Shown here piece by piece: positions 27,314 through 36,198 of a stretch of 64,000 bases of DNA. The notes under the pieces are model-generated. The model made no database searches and was not told the origin of the DNA. It worked only from the letters and a program-made list of their open reading frames with translations. Position 1 is the stretch's first letter; the number at the start of each line of letters is the position of its first letter. The DNA lies in assembly GCF_902459745.1 (NCBI RefSeq), contig NZ_CABPSJ010000009.1, positions 176,156 to 240,155 of the forward strand, given 5' to 3'. This DNA is from Pandoraea communis (GTDB lineage: Bacteria > Pseudomonadota > Gammaproteobacteria > Burkholderiales > Burkholderiaceae). The translations under genes were made by a program, and so were the position numbers.

Positions 27314-28360
27314 ATGGAGACAACCCTTTCCCCGCTGCGGCGGCAACTCATGCTGGGTGCCGCTTCGGCACTCGTGACCGGCGGTCTGGCCAGCCCTTGG
27401 GGCGGCGCATTCGCGCAGAGCGGTCCGCTCAAGATTTCCCATCAGTTTCCCGGCGGCACCCTCACCGAGGGCGATTTCCGCGACCGGCTGTGCCGCAAGT
27501 TCGCTCAGGAAGTCGAGAAGCGTACCAACGGTGCGCTCAAGTTTCAGGTCTATCCGGGCAGTTCGCTCATGAAGACCAATGCACAGTTCTCGGCGTTGCG
27601 CCGCGGGGCGCTCGACCTTTCGCTCTATCCGCTGCCCTATGCCGGCGGGGAAGTGCGCGAACTCAATATCGGATTGATGCCGGGACTCGTGACGTCTTAC
27701 GCGCAGGGCACTGCCTGGCGCAACGGCGAAATCGGCAAGGTACTCACTGACGTGCTCGCCGAGAAGAACATCGTGATCGTGAGCTGGGTCTGGCAGGCGG
27801 GCGGTGTCGCGAGCCGCACCAAGCCGCTCGTCACCCCCGAAGATGCCAAGGGGCTCAAGGTGCGCGGCGGCAGCCGCGAAATGGACATGATGCTCAAGGA
27901 GGCCGGCGCGGCCGTGATCTCGCTGCCGTCGAACGAACTCTATGCCGCCATGCAGACAGGCGCGATGGATGCGGCGATGACGTCGTCGACGAGCCTGATG
28001 TCGTTCCGTCTGGAAGAGGTGTCGAAGCACCTGACGACGGGGCGCAACAAGTCGTACTGGTTCATGCTGGAGCCGCTGCTCATGTCCAAGCAGATCTTCG
28101 ACAAGCTGCCCAAGGATCAGCAGCAGGTGATTCTGCAAGTGGGCGCGGAGCTGGAGGCGTTCGGCACCGAAGCCGCGAAGGCCGACGATGCGCAGATTGC
28201 CAGCGTCTACACCAAGGCCGGCGCGAAGGTGTACGACCTGGACGAAGCGACGGTGATGAAGTGGCGCGACATTGCCAAGCGCACCGCATGGAAGGACTAC
28301 GCGAGCAAGTCGGACACCTGCGCGAAACTGCTCGCGCTTGCCGAGAAGGTGCCTGCATGA
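27314..28360 (+). CDS. TRAP transporter periplasmic binding protein (DctP family), probable malonate
   Basis: Periplasmic solute receptor of 348 residues. The signal sequence METTLSPLRRQLMLGAASAL has a twin arginine, so Tat export is possible. The mature part has LKISHQFPGGTLTEGDF and FQVYPGSSLMKTNAQFSALR, and the DctP arginine region KGLKVRGGSREMDMMLKEAG. Genes for both membrane subunits follow with ATGA overlaps, so all three are cotranslated. GGAGA precedes ATG 27314. Malonate as ligand is inferred from matA/matB downstream. Confidence 0.88.
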   Translation: METTLSPLRRQLMLGAASALVTGGLASPWGGAFAQSGPLKISHQFPGGTLTEGDFRDRLCRKFAQEVEKRTNGALKFQVYPGSSLMKTNAQFSALRRGALDLSLYPLPYAGGEVRELNIGLMPGLVTSYAQGTAWRNGEIGKVLTDVLAEKNIVIVSWVWQAGGVASRTKPLVTPEDAKGLKVRGGSREMDMMLKEAGAAVISLPSNELYAAMQTGAMDAAMTSSTSLMSFRLEEVSKHLTTGRNKSYWFMLEPLLMSKQIFDKLPKDQQQVILQVGAELEAFGTEAAKADDAQIASVYTKAGAKVYDLDEATVMKWRDIAKRTAWKDYASKSDTCAKLLALAEKVPA

Positions 28361-28956
28361 GCGGGGCCATCGTGAGCGCGGAGCCCGCGGTGGCGCGCAC
28401 TCGCGTGTTGCGGCGGCTCGACGCCCTGTTGCAGGGCGTGAGCCGTCTGCTCATGATCGTGTGCATGCTGGCGCTGGTCGGCGCCGCACTGGTGCTCAGT
28501 TACAGCGTGTTCGCGCGGCACGTGCTCAAGCTCGCCACCGACTGGCAAGACGAAGCCGCCGTGTTCTTGCTGGTCGGCGCGACCTTCGTGTCTGCCGCGC
28601 ACGTGCAGCACTTGCGCGGGCACATCGGCATCGAAGCCGTGACGACGTTGCTTTCGCCGCGTGTGAACCGGGTGCGGCGATGGCTCGTGGACATCGTCAC
28701 GCTCGCGTTCTGCGGCTTCTTCGCCTGGAAGTCGTGGACGCTGTTCTGGGAAGCCTATGCCGAGGGTCAGACCAGCAGTTCGACGTGGGGCCCACCGCTG
28801 TCGATTCCCTACGGACTGATGGCGTTCGGCATGACGTTGCTGACCGTGCAACTGCTGCTGCAAGTGGCTATCGGCGCTTGCGAGATGGGGAACCCGCCGG
28901 GCCGCGACACACCGCCCGCATCGAACGCGTCGAATCGCCCGGGAGGACACGCATGA
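28357..28956 (+). CDS. TRAP transporter small permease (DctQ)
   Basis: Inner-membrane protein of 199 residues with four membrane segments, such as LLMIVCMLALVGAALVLSYS and GLMAFGMTLLTVQLLLQVAI. The central motif DWQDEAAVFLLVGATFVSAA is typical of the DctQ family. It overlaps dctP and dctM by four bases on each side. The C-terminus is a short hydrophilic tail. Confidence 0.88.
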   Translation: MSGAIVSAEPAVARTRVLRRLDALLQGVSRLLMIVCMLALVGAALVLSYSVFARHVLKLATDWQDEAAVFLLVGATFVSAAHVQHLRGHIGIEAVTTLLSPRVNRVRRWLVDIVTLAFCGFFAWKSWTLFWEAYAEGQTSSSTWGPPLSIPYGLMAFGMTLLTVQLLLQVAIGACEMGNPPGRDTPPASNASNRPGGHA

Positions 28957-30296
28957 GCGAACTCGGCATCGGATTGCTCTATGGCGGCGCCACGCTCGTC
29001 GCCATGTTCTCGGGCATGCCCATCGCGTTCGCGCTTGGGGCAGTGGCAGTGGCGTTCATGTTCGGCTTCATGCCGGCGTCGTCGCTCGACACCATCACGC
29101 AAAACGTCTATGAGGAAATGGCCAGCATTACGCTGCTGTCGATCCCGCTGTTCATTCTGAAGGGCGCCGCCATCGGCAAGTCGCGCGCGGGGCAGGATCT
29201 GTATCTGGCGCTGCACGCCTGGATGCGACGGATTCCGGGAGGGCTCGGCATTGCGAATGTTTTCGCATGCGGGCTGTTCGCCGCGATGGCAGGGTCGAGT
29301 CCGGCAACGTGTTCCGCCATCGGCAGTGCCGGGATTCCGGAGATGCGCCAACGCGGTTATTCGCCGGGCTTCGCCGCCGGGATCATCGCGGCGGGCGGCA
29401 CGCTGGGCATTTTGCTTCCGCCGTCGATCACGATGATTCTCTACGCGGTGGCGGCGGAGCAGTCGCTCGGGCGTCTGTTCCTCGCGGGGATCGTGCCCGC
29501 GCTGCTGCTGGTAGGGCTGTTCTCGTGCTACGCGGCCTGGCGCTATCGCAAGGAGTACGGGCGTGCGCAACTGGCGCTCGCACGCGATGGCACGCCGTCG
29601 CCGTTCCCGAGCGAGCCGCCCGCCACCCTGCGCGAGAAACTGGCGTTGCTGCCGCGCGTGCTGCCGTTCGTGACGCTGCTCATTGGCGTGATGGCGGCGC
29701 TCTACGGCGGGTATGCCACGCCGTCGGAGACGGCCGGTCTTGGCGGATTGCTGGCGCTTGCGCTCATCGCGGTGATCTACCGGATGTGGAAGCCGCGCCA
29801 GCTTGCCCCGATTCTCACCGGCACGTTGCGCGAGTCGACCATGCTCATGTTCATCATCGGCATGTCGCTGCTCTATTCCTACGTGATGAGCTATCTGCAC
29901 ATCAGCCAGTCGGCCGCGCAATGGATCGTGGGGCTGCATCTGTCGCGCTGGGTGCTGCTTGCCGCCATCTTGCTGATGGTCGTGGTGCTCGGCTTCTTTC
30001 TGCCGCCGGTCAGCATCATTCTGATGACGGCGCCGATCATTCTGCCGCCGCTCCGGGCCGCGGGCTTCGATCTGGTGTGGTTCGGCGTGGTCATGACGAT
30101 TGTCATGGAACTGGGGTTGATTCATCCGCCGGTGGGTCTCAACATATTCGTCATCAAGAACACCGCGCCCGATATCGCACTGCGCGACATCGTGTGGGGT
30201 GTGATGCCGTTCGTGGTGTTGATGGTGGTGGCCGTCGTTCTCATCTGTCTGCTGCCCGGTTTGTCGCTGTGGCTGCCGGACCAACTGATGGGATGA
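28953..30296 (+). CDS. TRAP transporter large permease (DctM)
   Basis: Inner-membrane transport subunit of 447 residues with about 12 membrane segments that couples uptake to the sodium or proton gradient. Family motifs are SIPLFILKGAAIGKS, FAAMAGSSPATCSAIGS and GTLGILLPPSITMILY, and in the second half GFFLPPVSIILMTAPIILPP and MELGLIHPPVGLNIFVI. It overlaps dctQ (ATGA). Malonyl-CoA decarboxylase follows after 83 bases. Confidence 0.9.
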   Translation: MSELGIGLLYGGATLVAMFSGMPIAFALGAVAVAFMFGFMPASSLDTITQNVYEEMASITLLSIPLFILKGAAIGKSRAGQDLYLALHAWMRRIPGGLGIANVFACGLFAAMAGSSPATCSAIGSAGIPEMRQRGYSPGFAAGIIAAGGTLGILLPPSITMILYAVAAEQSLGRLFLAGIVPALLLVGLFSCYAAWRYRKEYGRAQLALARDGTPSPFPSEPPATLREKLALLPRVLPFVTLLIGVMAALYGGYATPSETAGLGGLLALALIAVIYRMWKPRQLAPILTGTLRESTMLMFIIGMSLLYSYVMSYLHISQSAAQWIVGLHLSRWVLLAAILLMVVVLGFFLPPVSIILMTAPIILPPLRAAGFDLVWFGVVMTIVMELGLIHPPVGLNIFVIKNTAPDIALRDIVWGVMPFVVLMVVAVVLICLLPGLSLWLPDQLMG

Positions 30297-30379
30297 GCAC
30301 GGGCGGTGGCGTGCGGGCACCGATCGCCCGGCGATGTGTCGTACCTGTTTTGAAAGCAAGCCCTGAGAGAGAGGAAGCC

Positions 30380-31936
30380 ATGAAGGATGCGCCGATCATG
30401 TCAGCCACGTCCGTTCCCATATCGCCGAGTTCGTCGGCCCCGGCGGCGGCCTCGCCAGGGGGGCGGAGCGCCCCCGAGAGTGTGGCCGACCTCAGCGCTC
30501 CGGTGCCGTCGTCGAAGCCGTCGCTGGGGGAGCGCCTCGGGCAGTGGTTCGGACGTGGCGCGGGCAAGACGGGGGGGGCGAAGGATGGCAAAGGCGACAA
30601 GGGGGATAAGGGTGATAAGGGAGACAAAGGGGACGGCAAGATAGCCCCGGCGAAATTGTCGCCCAGAGAAGAGGGGGCGCTGCGCCGGCAGTTGACGCAA
30701 TGCCTGTCGGCGCGACAGACCGACTCCGCCGCCAACGAAGCCGCACGCGAGTTCATGACGCGCTACGGCGCGGCGTCGCCTGAAGAGCAGTTAGCGTTGC
30801 TCACCGTCGTTGCCGATATCTGTGCGAGCGACGGCAATGCGCTCGCCGACGCGGGCAAGGACGGCGACGGCGCCAGCGCCAAACGCGCCGCCGGCGGACT
30901 GGCGGGCGCACTGGGCAGCGCGCGCGTGCGGTTCCTCAAACGCTTCAACGCGTTGCCCGACGGTCTGCCGTTTCTGGTGCGCTGGCGCTCGGACATGCTG
31001 CACCATCGCGCAGCATTGCCGGGCCTCGCGGCCCTCGAAGAGGATCTCGGCAGCCTCTTCTCGACATGGTTCGACGTCGGCCTGCTGGAGTTGCATCCGA
31101 TTACGTGGGATTCGCCGGCGTCGCTGCTCGAAAAACTCATGCGCTACGAGGCGGTACACGAGATTTCGTCGTGGGCCGACTTGCGCAACCGGCTCGACTC
31201 CGACCGGCGGTGTTACGCCTTTTTCCATCCGCGCATGCCGCGCGAACCGTTGATTTTCGTCGAAGTGGCCTTCGTCCCCGACATGGCAGCCGACGTGCAT
31301 TCGCTGCTCGACGAGAAGGCCCCGCTGGAAGACTTGCGCCGTGTGCGCTGGGCCATCTTCTATTCGATTTCGAACACGCAGCCGGGGCTGCGCGGCGTGA
31401 GCTTCGGCAACTTCCTGCTCAAGCGCGTGATCGACGAACTGCAAGTCGATTTCCCGAAGCTGCGCAACTTCGCGACACTCTCGCCTATCCCCGGCTTCAA
31501 CGACTGGCTCAAACAACTGTCGGCGCAGGCACTTGCCGAGGCGCTCGGTCCGAAGCGGGTGAAGTCGCTGACACAGGAAACGCCGCTGGCCTCAGGCGTC
31601 TCGGGGGTGCAGATGATGACCTGGCTGCAATCCTCGCCGGAGCGCAAGAGCGTGCAAGCGTTGCAGCGCAGTCTGGGGGAGGCGCTGGCCGCGCACTATC
31701 TGGCGCGCGAAACCGTGCGCGGACAGCCGCGCGATCCGGTGGCGCGGTTCCATTTGGGCAACGGTGCGCGTGTGGAGCGGATCAACTGGCATGCAGACCT
31801 TTCGAAGAAGGGCGCGAAGCAATCGTGCGGCATGATGGTCAATTACCTCTACGAGCCCGACGAACTCGACGCCAATCTGCAGCGCCTCATCGATGGCGAA
31901 CCGGCACTCGGACGCGCGGTATCGCGCTTGCTCTGA
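30380..31936 (+). CDS. Malonyl-CoA decarboxylase with an N-terminal GDK repeat
   Basis: Converts malonyl-CoA to acetyl-CoA and CO2. The catalytic part (about residues 95-518) shows MCD family motifs: HITWD-like LHPITWDSPASLLEKL, CYAFFHPRMPREPLIFVEVA, ISNTQPGLRGVSFGNFLLKR, FATLSPIPGF and ARFHLGNGARVERINW with the catalytic histidine. The first 95 residues are unusual: a Ser/Ala/Pro-rich stretch followed by a collagen-like KGDKGDKGDKGDKGD tract (about 69-85). GAGGAAG precedes ATG 30380. It lies between the TRAP and CoA-ligase genes, so malonate use is clear. Confidence 0.92.
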   Translation: MKDAPIMSATSVPISPSSSAPAAASPGGRSAPESVADLSAPVPSSKPSLGERLGQWFGRGAGKTGGAKDGKGDKGDKGDKGDKGDGKIAPAKLSPREEGALRRQLTQCLSARQTDSAANEAAREFMTRYGAASPEEQLALLTVVADICASDGNALADAGKDGDGASAKRAAGGLAGALGSARVRFLKRFNALPDGLPFLVRWRSDMLHHRAALPGLAALEEDLGSLFSTWFDVGLLELHPITWDSPASLLEKLMRYEAVHEISSWADLRNRLDSDRRCYAFFHPRMPREPLIFVEVAFVPDMAADVHSLLDEKAPLEDLRRVRWAIFYSISNTQPGLRGVSFGNFLLKRVIDELQVDFPKLRNFATLSPIPGFNDWLKQLSAQALAEALGPKRVKSLTQETPLASGVSGVQMMTWLQSSPERKSVQALQRSLGEALAAHYLARETVRGQPRDPVARFHLGNGARVERINWHADLSKKGAKQSCGMMVNYLYEPDELDANLQRLIDGEPALGRAVSRLL

Positions 31937-31980
31937 GCGCCATAGGAATGCCGCGGCGGCCGCAAGCGCTCATCAACATC

Positions 31981-32781
31981 ATGGAGACACGTGTGAGTGA
32001 AGTTCTGCGCGACGACAGTTCGCTTGACGAGGGATGGGTCACCCTGACGCTATCGAACCCCGCCAAGCTCAACGCCATTTCGGTGGCGATGTGGCGCGCG
32101 TTGCGCGCGCATTTGCAGGCGCTCGACGAGGACGCACGTGTGCGGGCCATCGTCATTCGCGGGGCGCAGGGCAACTTTGCGGCCGGTGCCGATATCGAGG
32201 AGTTTCCGGTTGAGCGCGGCAGTTACGATACGCTGCGTCGCTATCACGGCGAGGTGATCGGGCCGACGCTCGACGCATTGGCGCGATGCCGGCATCCGAG
32301 CGTGGCGCTGATTGAAGGGGTATGCGTGGGCGGCGGTCTGGAGATCGCCGCGCATTGCGACCTGCGTATTGCCGGGGAGGGCGCACGGTTCGGCGTGCCG
32401 ATCAACAAGCTCGGTTTTCCGATGGCACCCGGCGAACTGCGCGGCGTGCTGGCGCTGGCGGGGCGCGCGGCCACGCTTGAGATCCTGCTCGAAGGGCGAG
32501 TCTTCGGTGCGGCGGAAGCCCGCGAGAAGGGGCTGCTCACGCGGGTGGTTGCCGACGAGGACGTCGAAGCAGCGGGCTACACTTGCGCCCGGCGCGTCGC
32601 CGCCGGTGCGCCGCTCGCGGCGCAACTGAACAAGTGGCTGATCGCTCGCCTGGCGCCGAGCTTGCCGCCGTTGTCAGAGGCCGAATGGCAGAAGGCCTTC
32701 TCCTATTGGGACTCGCACGATCACCGCGAAGGCGTAGCGGCATTCCTTGAGAAACGGCCGCCCGATTTCCGGGGACGCTGA
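31981..32781 (+). CDS. Enoyl-CoA hydratase/isomerase-family protein in the malonate operon
   Basis: A crotonase-fold enzyme of 266 residues. It has the oxyanion-hole segment GNFAAGADIEEF and the motif GVCVGGGLEIAAHCDLRIA, plus GFPMAPGELRG, which retains acidic residues at both positions where hydratases have catalytic glutamates. It lies between malonyl-CoA decarboxylase and malonyl-CoA synthetase. Its substrate in malonate metabolism is not known; decarboxylase-like or hydratase action are both possible for this fold. The start is uncertain: ATG 31981 is used, but ATG 31948 is also in frame, and neither has a strong ribosome site. Confidence 0.85.
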   Translation: METRVSEVLRDDSSLDEGWVTLTLSNPAKLNAISVAMWRALRAHLQALDEDARVRAIVIRGAQGNFAAGADIEEFPVERGSYDTLRRYHGEVIGPTLDALARCRHPSVALIEGVCVGGGLEIAAHCDLRIAGEGARFGVPINKLGFPMAPGELRGVLALAGRAATLEILLEGRVFGAAEAREKGLLTRVVADEDVEAAGYTCARRVAAGAPLAAQLNKWLIARLAPSLPPLSEAEWQKAFSYWDSHDHREGVAAFLEKRPPDFRGR

Positions 32782-32856
32782 GTGCCGGCGCACCCCCAGT
32801 ATTTCCGATTTCACTGACGCAACGACGTATCCACTGTTTCGAATCCGGTTCTGTTT

Positions 32857-34389
32857 ATGATGCAAGACGCCAACCTCTATCGACTTTTTTCCGAACGTTT
32901 TCCTGCCGACAAATCGGCGTGTGCCATCGAGACACCCGAAGGGCTCTACTACAGTTGGGACGACCTCGAGCACGCGAGCGCGCGGATGGCGAACCTGCTC
33001 GCGAGTCTCGATCTGTCGCCCGGCGCGCGTATCGCCGTGCAGGTCGAGAAGTCTCCCGAAGCGCTGCTGCTTTACCTCGCGACCCTGCGTGCAGGGTTCG
33101 TCTATCTGCCGCTCAACACGGCGTATCGCGACGCCGAGATCGCGTATTTCGTCGAAAACGCGGCGCCGGATGTCGTGGTGTGCAGCCCGGCGAATTTCGG
33201 TTGGGTCTCGAAGATTGCGTTCACCAATGGCGCGAAGCACGTCTACACGCTCGGGGACGATCGCACGGGCTCGCTGCTGGAGCGCGCGGCATGGTTCGGC
33301 GATACCTTCGAGACCGTGCCGCGCTCGCCCGACGATCTCGCTGCGATTCTCTACACGTCGGGCACCACGGGCCGCAGCAAGGGCGCCATGCTCTCGCACG
33401 GCAACCTCGCGAGCAACACACGCGTGCTGCACACGTTCTGGGGCTGGGGCGAGCGCGAAGGGGGCGACGTGCTGCTGCATGCGCTGCCGATTTTCCACGT
33501 GCACGGGTTGTTCGTCGCGAGTCACGCGGCGTTGTACTCGGGCAGCAAGATGATTTGGCTGGCGAAGTTCGATGCGCGTGAAGTGCTGCACCAACTGGCG
33601 CGCGCCACGGTGTTCATGGGCGTGCCCACGTATTACGTCCGGCTGCTGGCGGAGCCGGGACTCACTCGCGACGCGTGCCGCAACATGCGACTGTTCATCT
33701 CGGGCTCGGCGCCGTTATTGCGCGAGACGTTCGACGCTTTCCGCGAGCGCACGGGGCATACGATTCTGGAGCGCTACGGCATGTCGGAGACGGTCATGCT
33801 GGTCTCGAATCCGTATCACGGCGATGCGCCCAGCGTGCGTCGTGCCGGTACGGTCGGCGTGCCGCTGCCGGAGGTGACGGTTCGCGTGGCGGGCGATGAC
33901 GGCCAACCGAGCGCGCAAGGCGAGATCGGCCATATTCAGGTCAAGGGGCCGAACGTGTTTGCCGGATACTGGCGCATGCCGGAGAAGACGGCGGAGGAGT
34001 TCACCAGCGACGGCTTCTTCAAGACGGGGGACGTGGGCAAGTTCGACGAGGACGGTTACGTGCACATCGTGGGCCGCTCGAAGGATCTCATCATCTCCGG
34101 CGGGTACAACGTCTATCCGAAGGAGATCGAGGGCTTCATCGACGAAATGGACGGCGTGGCCGAGTCGGCAGTCATCGGTGTGCCGCATCCGGACTTCGGA
34201 GAGGCGGTGGTGGCGGTGATCGTACCCCGCGACGGTGTGCCGGCACCCGACGAACGAACCGTCATCGACGCGCTCAAGCAGCGCATCGCGAACTTCAAGG
34301 TGCCCAAGCGCGTGCATGTCGTCACGGAATTGCCGCGTAACACGATGGGCAAGGTGCAGAAGAACCTGCTGCGCGATCGGTTCAAGTAG
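32857..34389 (+). CDS. matB: Malonyl-CoA synthetase
   Basis: Acyl-CoA ligase of 510 residues that activates malonate with ATP and CoA. The AMP-binding loop is ILYTSGTTGRSKGAMLSHGN, and LPIFHVHGLFVA, ERYGMSET, and FFKTGDVGKFDEDGYVHIVG follow; the catalytic lysine lies in RNTMGKVQKN. The short early region and HGLFV with arginine-containing MGVPTYYVRLL match MatB rather than long-chain acyl ligases. It ends the malonate operon, with a terminator 76 bases later. Start may be 32857 or 32860 (MM). Confidence 0.9.
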   Translation: MMQDANLYRLFSERFPADKSACAIETPEGLYYSWDDLEHASARMANLLASLDLSPGARIAVQVEKSPEALLLYLATLRAGFVYLPLNTAYRDAEIAYFVENAAPDVVVCSPANFGWVSKIAFTNGAKHVYTLGDDRTGSLLERAAWFGDTFETVPRSPDDLAAILYTSGTTGRSKGAMLSHGNLASNTRVLHTFWGWGEREGGDVLLHALPIFHVHGLFVASHAALYSGSKMIWLAKFDAREVLHQLARATVFMGVPTYYVRLLAEPGLTRDACRNMRLFISGSAPLLRETFDAFRERTGHTILERYGMSETVMLVSNPYHGDAPSVRRAGTVGVPLPEVTVRVAGDDGQPSAQGEIGHIQVKGPNVFAGYWRMPEKTAEEFTSDGFFKTGDVGKFDEDGYVHIVGRSKDLIISGGYNVYPKEIEGFIDEMDGVAESAVIGVPHPDFGEAVVAVIVPRDGVPAPDERTVIDALKQRIANFKVPKRVHVVTELPRNTMGKVQKNLLRDRFK

Positions 34390-34464
34390 TCGCTTTGCGA
34401 CACGTTGTCGCCGGCTTTGATGCGGCGATGTGCCGCGCCCGTGCCATCGTTGTCCCGAGCATGA

Positions 34465-34494
34465 AAAATGCCGCCCTTGCCGGGGCGGCATTTT
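34465..34494 (+). terminator. Intrinsic terminator after matB
   Basis: A 12-base-pair stem (AAAATGCCGCCC / GGGCGGCATTTT) with a 6-base loop. It lies between matB and the convergent SIMPL gene and can serve both. Confidence 0.85.
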
Positions 34495-34546
34495 CGTTGG
34501 TGCGCTAGCCGGGCTGCCGGGGTAGCGCCCGTTCGGCAGGCATGCC

Positions 34547-35254
34547 TTACTTCATCTGCACGGTGCCCGAGACCGTCACGGTCACTTGCGTCTTGCCGCC
34601 TTCGAATTGCATCGGCGGTGCGGCATCTGCGCTGGCGGCCATGGACATTGCCTTCATCGCGTAAGGGCGCGGCATCATCGGGGCATTCGAGCCGACCTGC
34701 ACCTGACGGATCGTGTAGCCGCTGTAACCGAAGGCCTTCGTGTTGTTCTGCGCCTGATCGCGGAACGCCTGGATGGCCTGATTGGTCAGTTCGGCCTGGG
34801 TCTTCTCCTGCGCTTCACGCGAGAGCGAGAACGACACGCCGTCCATCTGCATCTGATTCGAGATCTGGCTCGCGAGACGCGACGCTGCGCCGAAATCCTT
34901 CGACGTCATCTGCAACTCGGTGCGGCCGCGCCATGCCGTGATCTTGCCGTCGCGATTGGTGGTCGGGTAGAGGGAGACGTTGCCGGTCTGCACCTGCACG
35001 CCGTTCTGCCCCTTGGCGATGGACATCGCGCTGTTCGCCTTTTGCGTCAGGTTGCGCGACACCGTGGCGGCGTCCGGGCCCTGCTCCTGAGCCGACATCG
35101 TGATGTGAACAGTGTCCTGTTCGACTTCCTTCGTGGCATGCGCTTCGAGACCCAACACGCCTGAGACCTGACGGTTGAGTTCGTCACCCGACTGGGCGTA
35201 GGCCGCATTGGCGGCAGTGGCAATCAAAAGAGCTGCAGCGAGAGATTTGCGCAT
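34547..35254 (-). CDS. SIMPL-domain (DUF541, YggE-like) periplasmic protein
   Basis: Secreted 235-residue protein. MRKSLAAALLIATAANAAYA is a clear signal peptide. The mature part has VSGVLGLEAHATKEVEQDTV and FGYSGYTIRQVQVGSN, and the C-terminal GKTQVTVTVSGTVQM; this layout is that of the SIMPL/DUF541 family (YggE, Omp28-like). Family members have been linked to oxidative stress and cell-envelope upkeep, but the molecular role is unclear. The gene is monocistronic and preceded by AAAGGACA. Confidence 0.88.
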   Translation of the reverse strand: MRKSLAAALLIATAANAAYAQSGDELNRQVSGVLGLEAHATKEVEQDTVHITMSAQEQGPDAATVSRNLTQKANSAMSIAKGQNGVQVQTGNVSLYPTTNRDGKITAWRGRTELQMTSKDFGAASRLASQISNQMQMDGVSFSLSREAQEKTQAELTNQAIQAFRDQAQNNTKAFGYSGYTIRQVQVGSNAPMMPRPYAMKAMSMAASADAAPPMQFEGGKTQVTVTVSGTVQMK

Positions 35255-35442
35255 AGTGTTGTCCTTTTTCGAATGTTGGTTCGCATCTGAACGGCAAACG
35301 CTTGACAGACCGCCGGTACCGCCTTCGTGACATAACCCTGCTGCGAATGAAAAGGCAAGTGGGCGCGTACTATGCGTATGCCGGCAACGTTATACAGACG
35401 CTATCGCCCCAATTTTGGTTCCCAGATTCCCTTCGGCATCCT

Positions 35443-35913
35443 TCACGCCTTAAGTAAGTGCTTGCTGATGAACTTCCAGTGTTCGGGGGAGACAGGGGTG
35501 ATCGAGAGGCGGTTGCCGCGTGCGAGCACAAGCATGCCATCCAGTTCGGGCGTCTGGCGCAGTTCGGTCAGCGGGACTAGCCGCGTCTTGCGATCGAGTT
35601 TGACGTCGACAAGCAACCAGCGGGGAGATTCCGGCTTCGACTTGGGATCGAAATATGGACTCTTCGGGTCAAACTGCGTGGGATCGGGGTAGGGCGTCGA
35701 GGCAACCGTGGCGAGTCCCGCGATACCGGGCACGGCGCAGCTCGAGTGATAGAAGAGTACCCCGTCGCCCACGCGCATGTTGTCGCGCATGAAGTTGCGC
35801 GCCTGATAGTTGCGCACACCGGTCCACGCAAGGGTCTGATGTTCGGCGCTGGCGAGATCGTCGATGCTCGCCTCTTCGGGTTCTGACTTCATTAACCAGT
35901 AGCGTTGCGTCAT
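35443..35913 (-). CDS. EVE-domain protein
   Basis: A 156-residue single-domain protein starting MTQRYWLMKSEPEEASIDDL. The EVE/PUA-like domain motifs are visible: YWLMKSEP, TGVRNYQARNFMRDNMRVGD, LFYHSSCAVPGIAGLA and FDPKS.YFDPKS. The family binds modified nucleobases (5-methylcytosine or related) in DNA or RNA, and in other bacteria often accompanies defence genes, but here the neighbours are housekeeping. ATG 35913 gives the family N-terminus; the longer frame does not. Confidence 0.88.
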   Translation of the reverse strand: MTQRYWLMKSEPEEASIDDLASAEHQTLAWTGVRNYQARNFMRDNMRVGDGVLFYHSSCAVPGIAGLATVASTPYPDPTQFDPKSPYFDPKSKPESPRWLLVDVKLDRKTRLVPLTELRQTPELDGMLVLARGNRLSITPVSPEHWKFISKHLLKA

Positions 35914-36010
35914 GGCGTTTCGGAGTTCAAGTGGATGCAACAGTGACAAACGTCGCTCAAACTCGCCCGAAGACGGTGCATTTGTAATCGATTGTTTGCC
36001 GCGCTGCGAT

Positions 36011-36079
36011 ATTTGGCCAAATCCTATACTATGCCTTGGTGACCTTCGTGTGACGTTTCACGTGACGCATGGGCCCATG
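36011..36079. promoter_or_regulatory. Two palindromes upstream of the ferritin-like gene
   Basis: Perfect 12-base palindromes ATTTGGCCAAAT (36011-36022) and CATGGGCCCATG (36068-36079) lie 120-190 bases before the ferritin-like gene. A -10-like TATACT occurs at 36025-36030, right after the first one. They may be operators; no protein can be named. Confidence 0.35.
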
Positions 36080-36198
36080 ACGTGGGTGCTGCGAGTTGCA
36101 GTGCACAACGCGTTCGTCAGTCTGCCCATTCGGCCCGGTCGCACGTACGGGCTTGAGCGAAACATGTTCGATTCCCTATGCCGATAGGAGAGTGTGTC

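Noticed and set aside
30590-30640. Short tandem repeats as a CRISPR-like array
   Set aside because: The repeats are contiguous 9-base units with no spacers and are read in frame as GDK codons.
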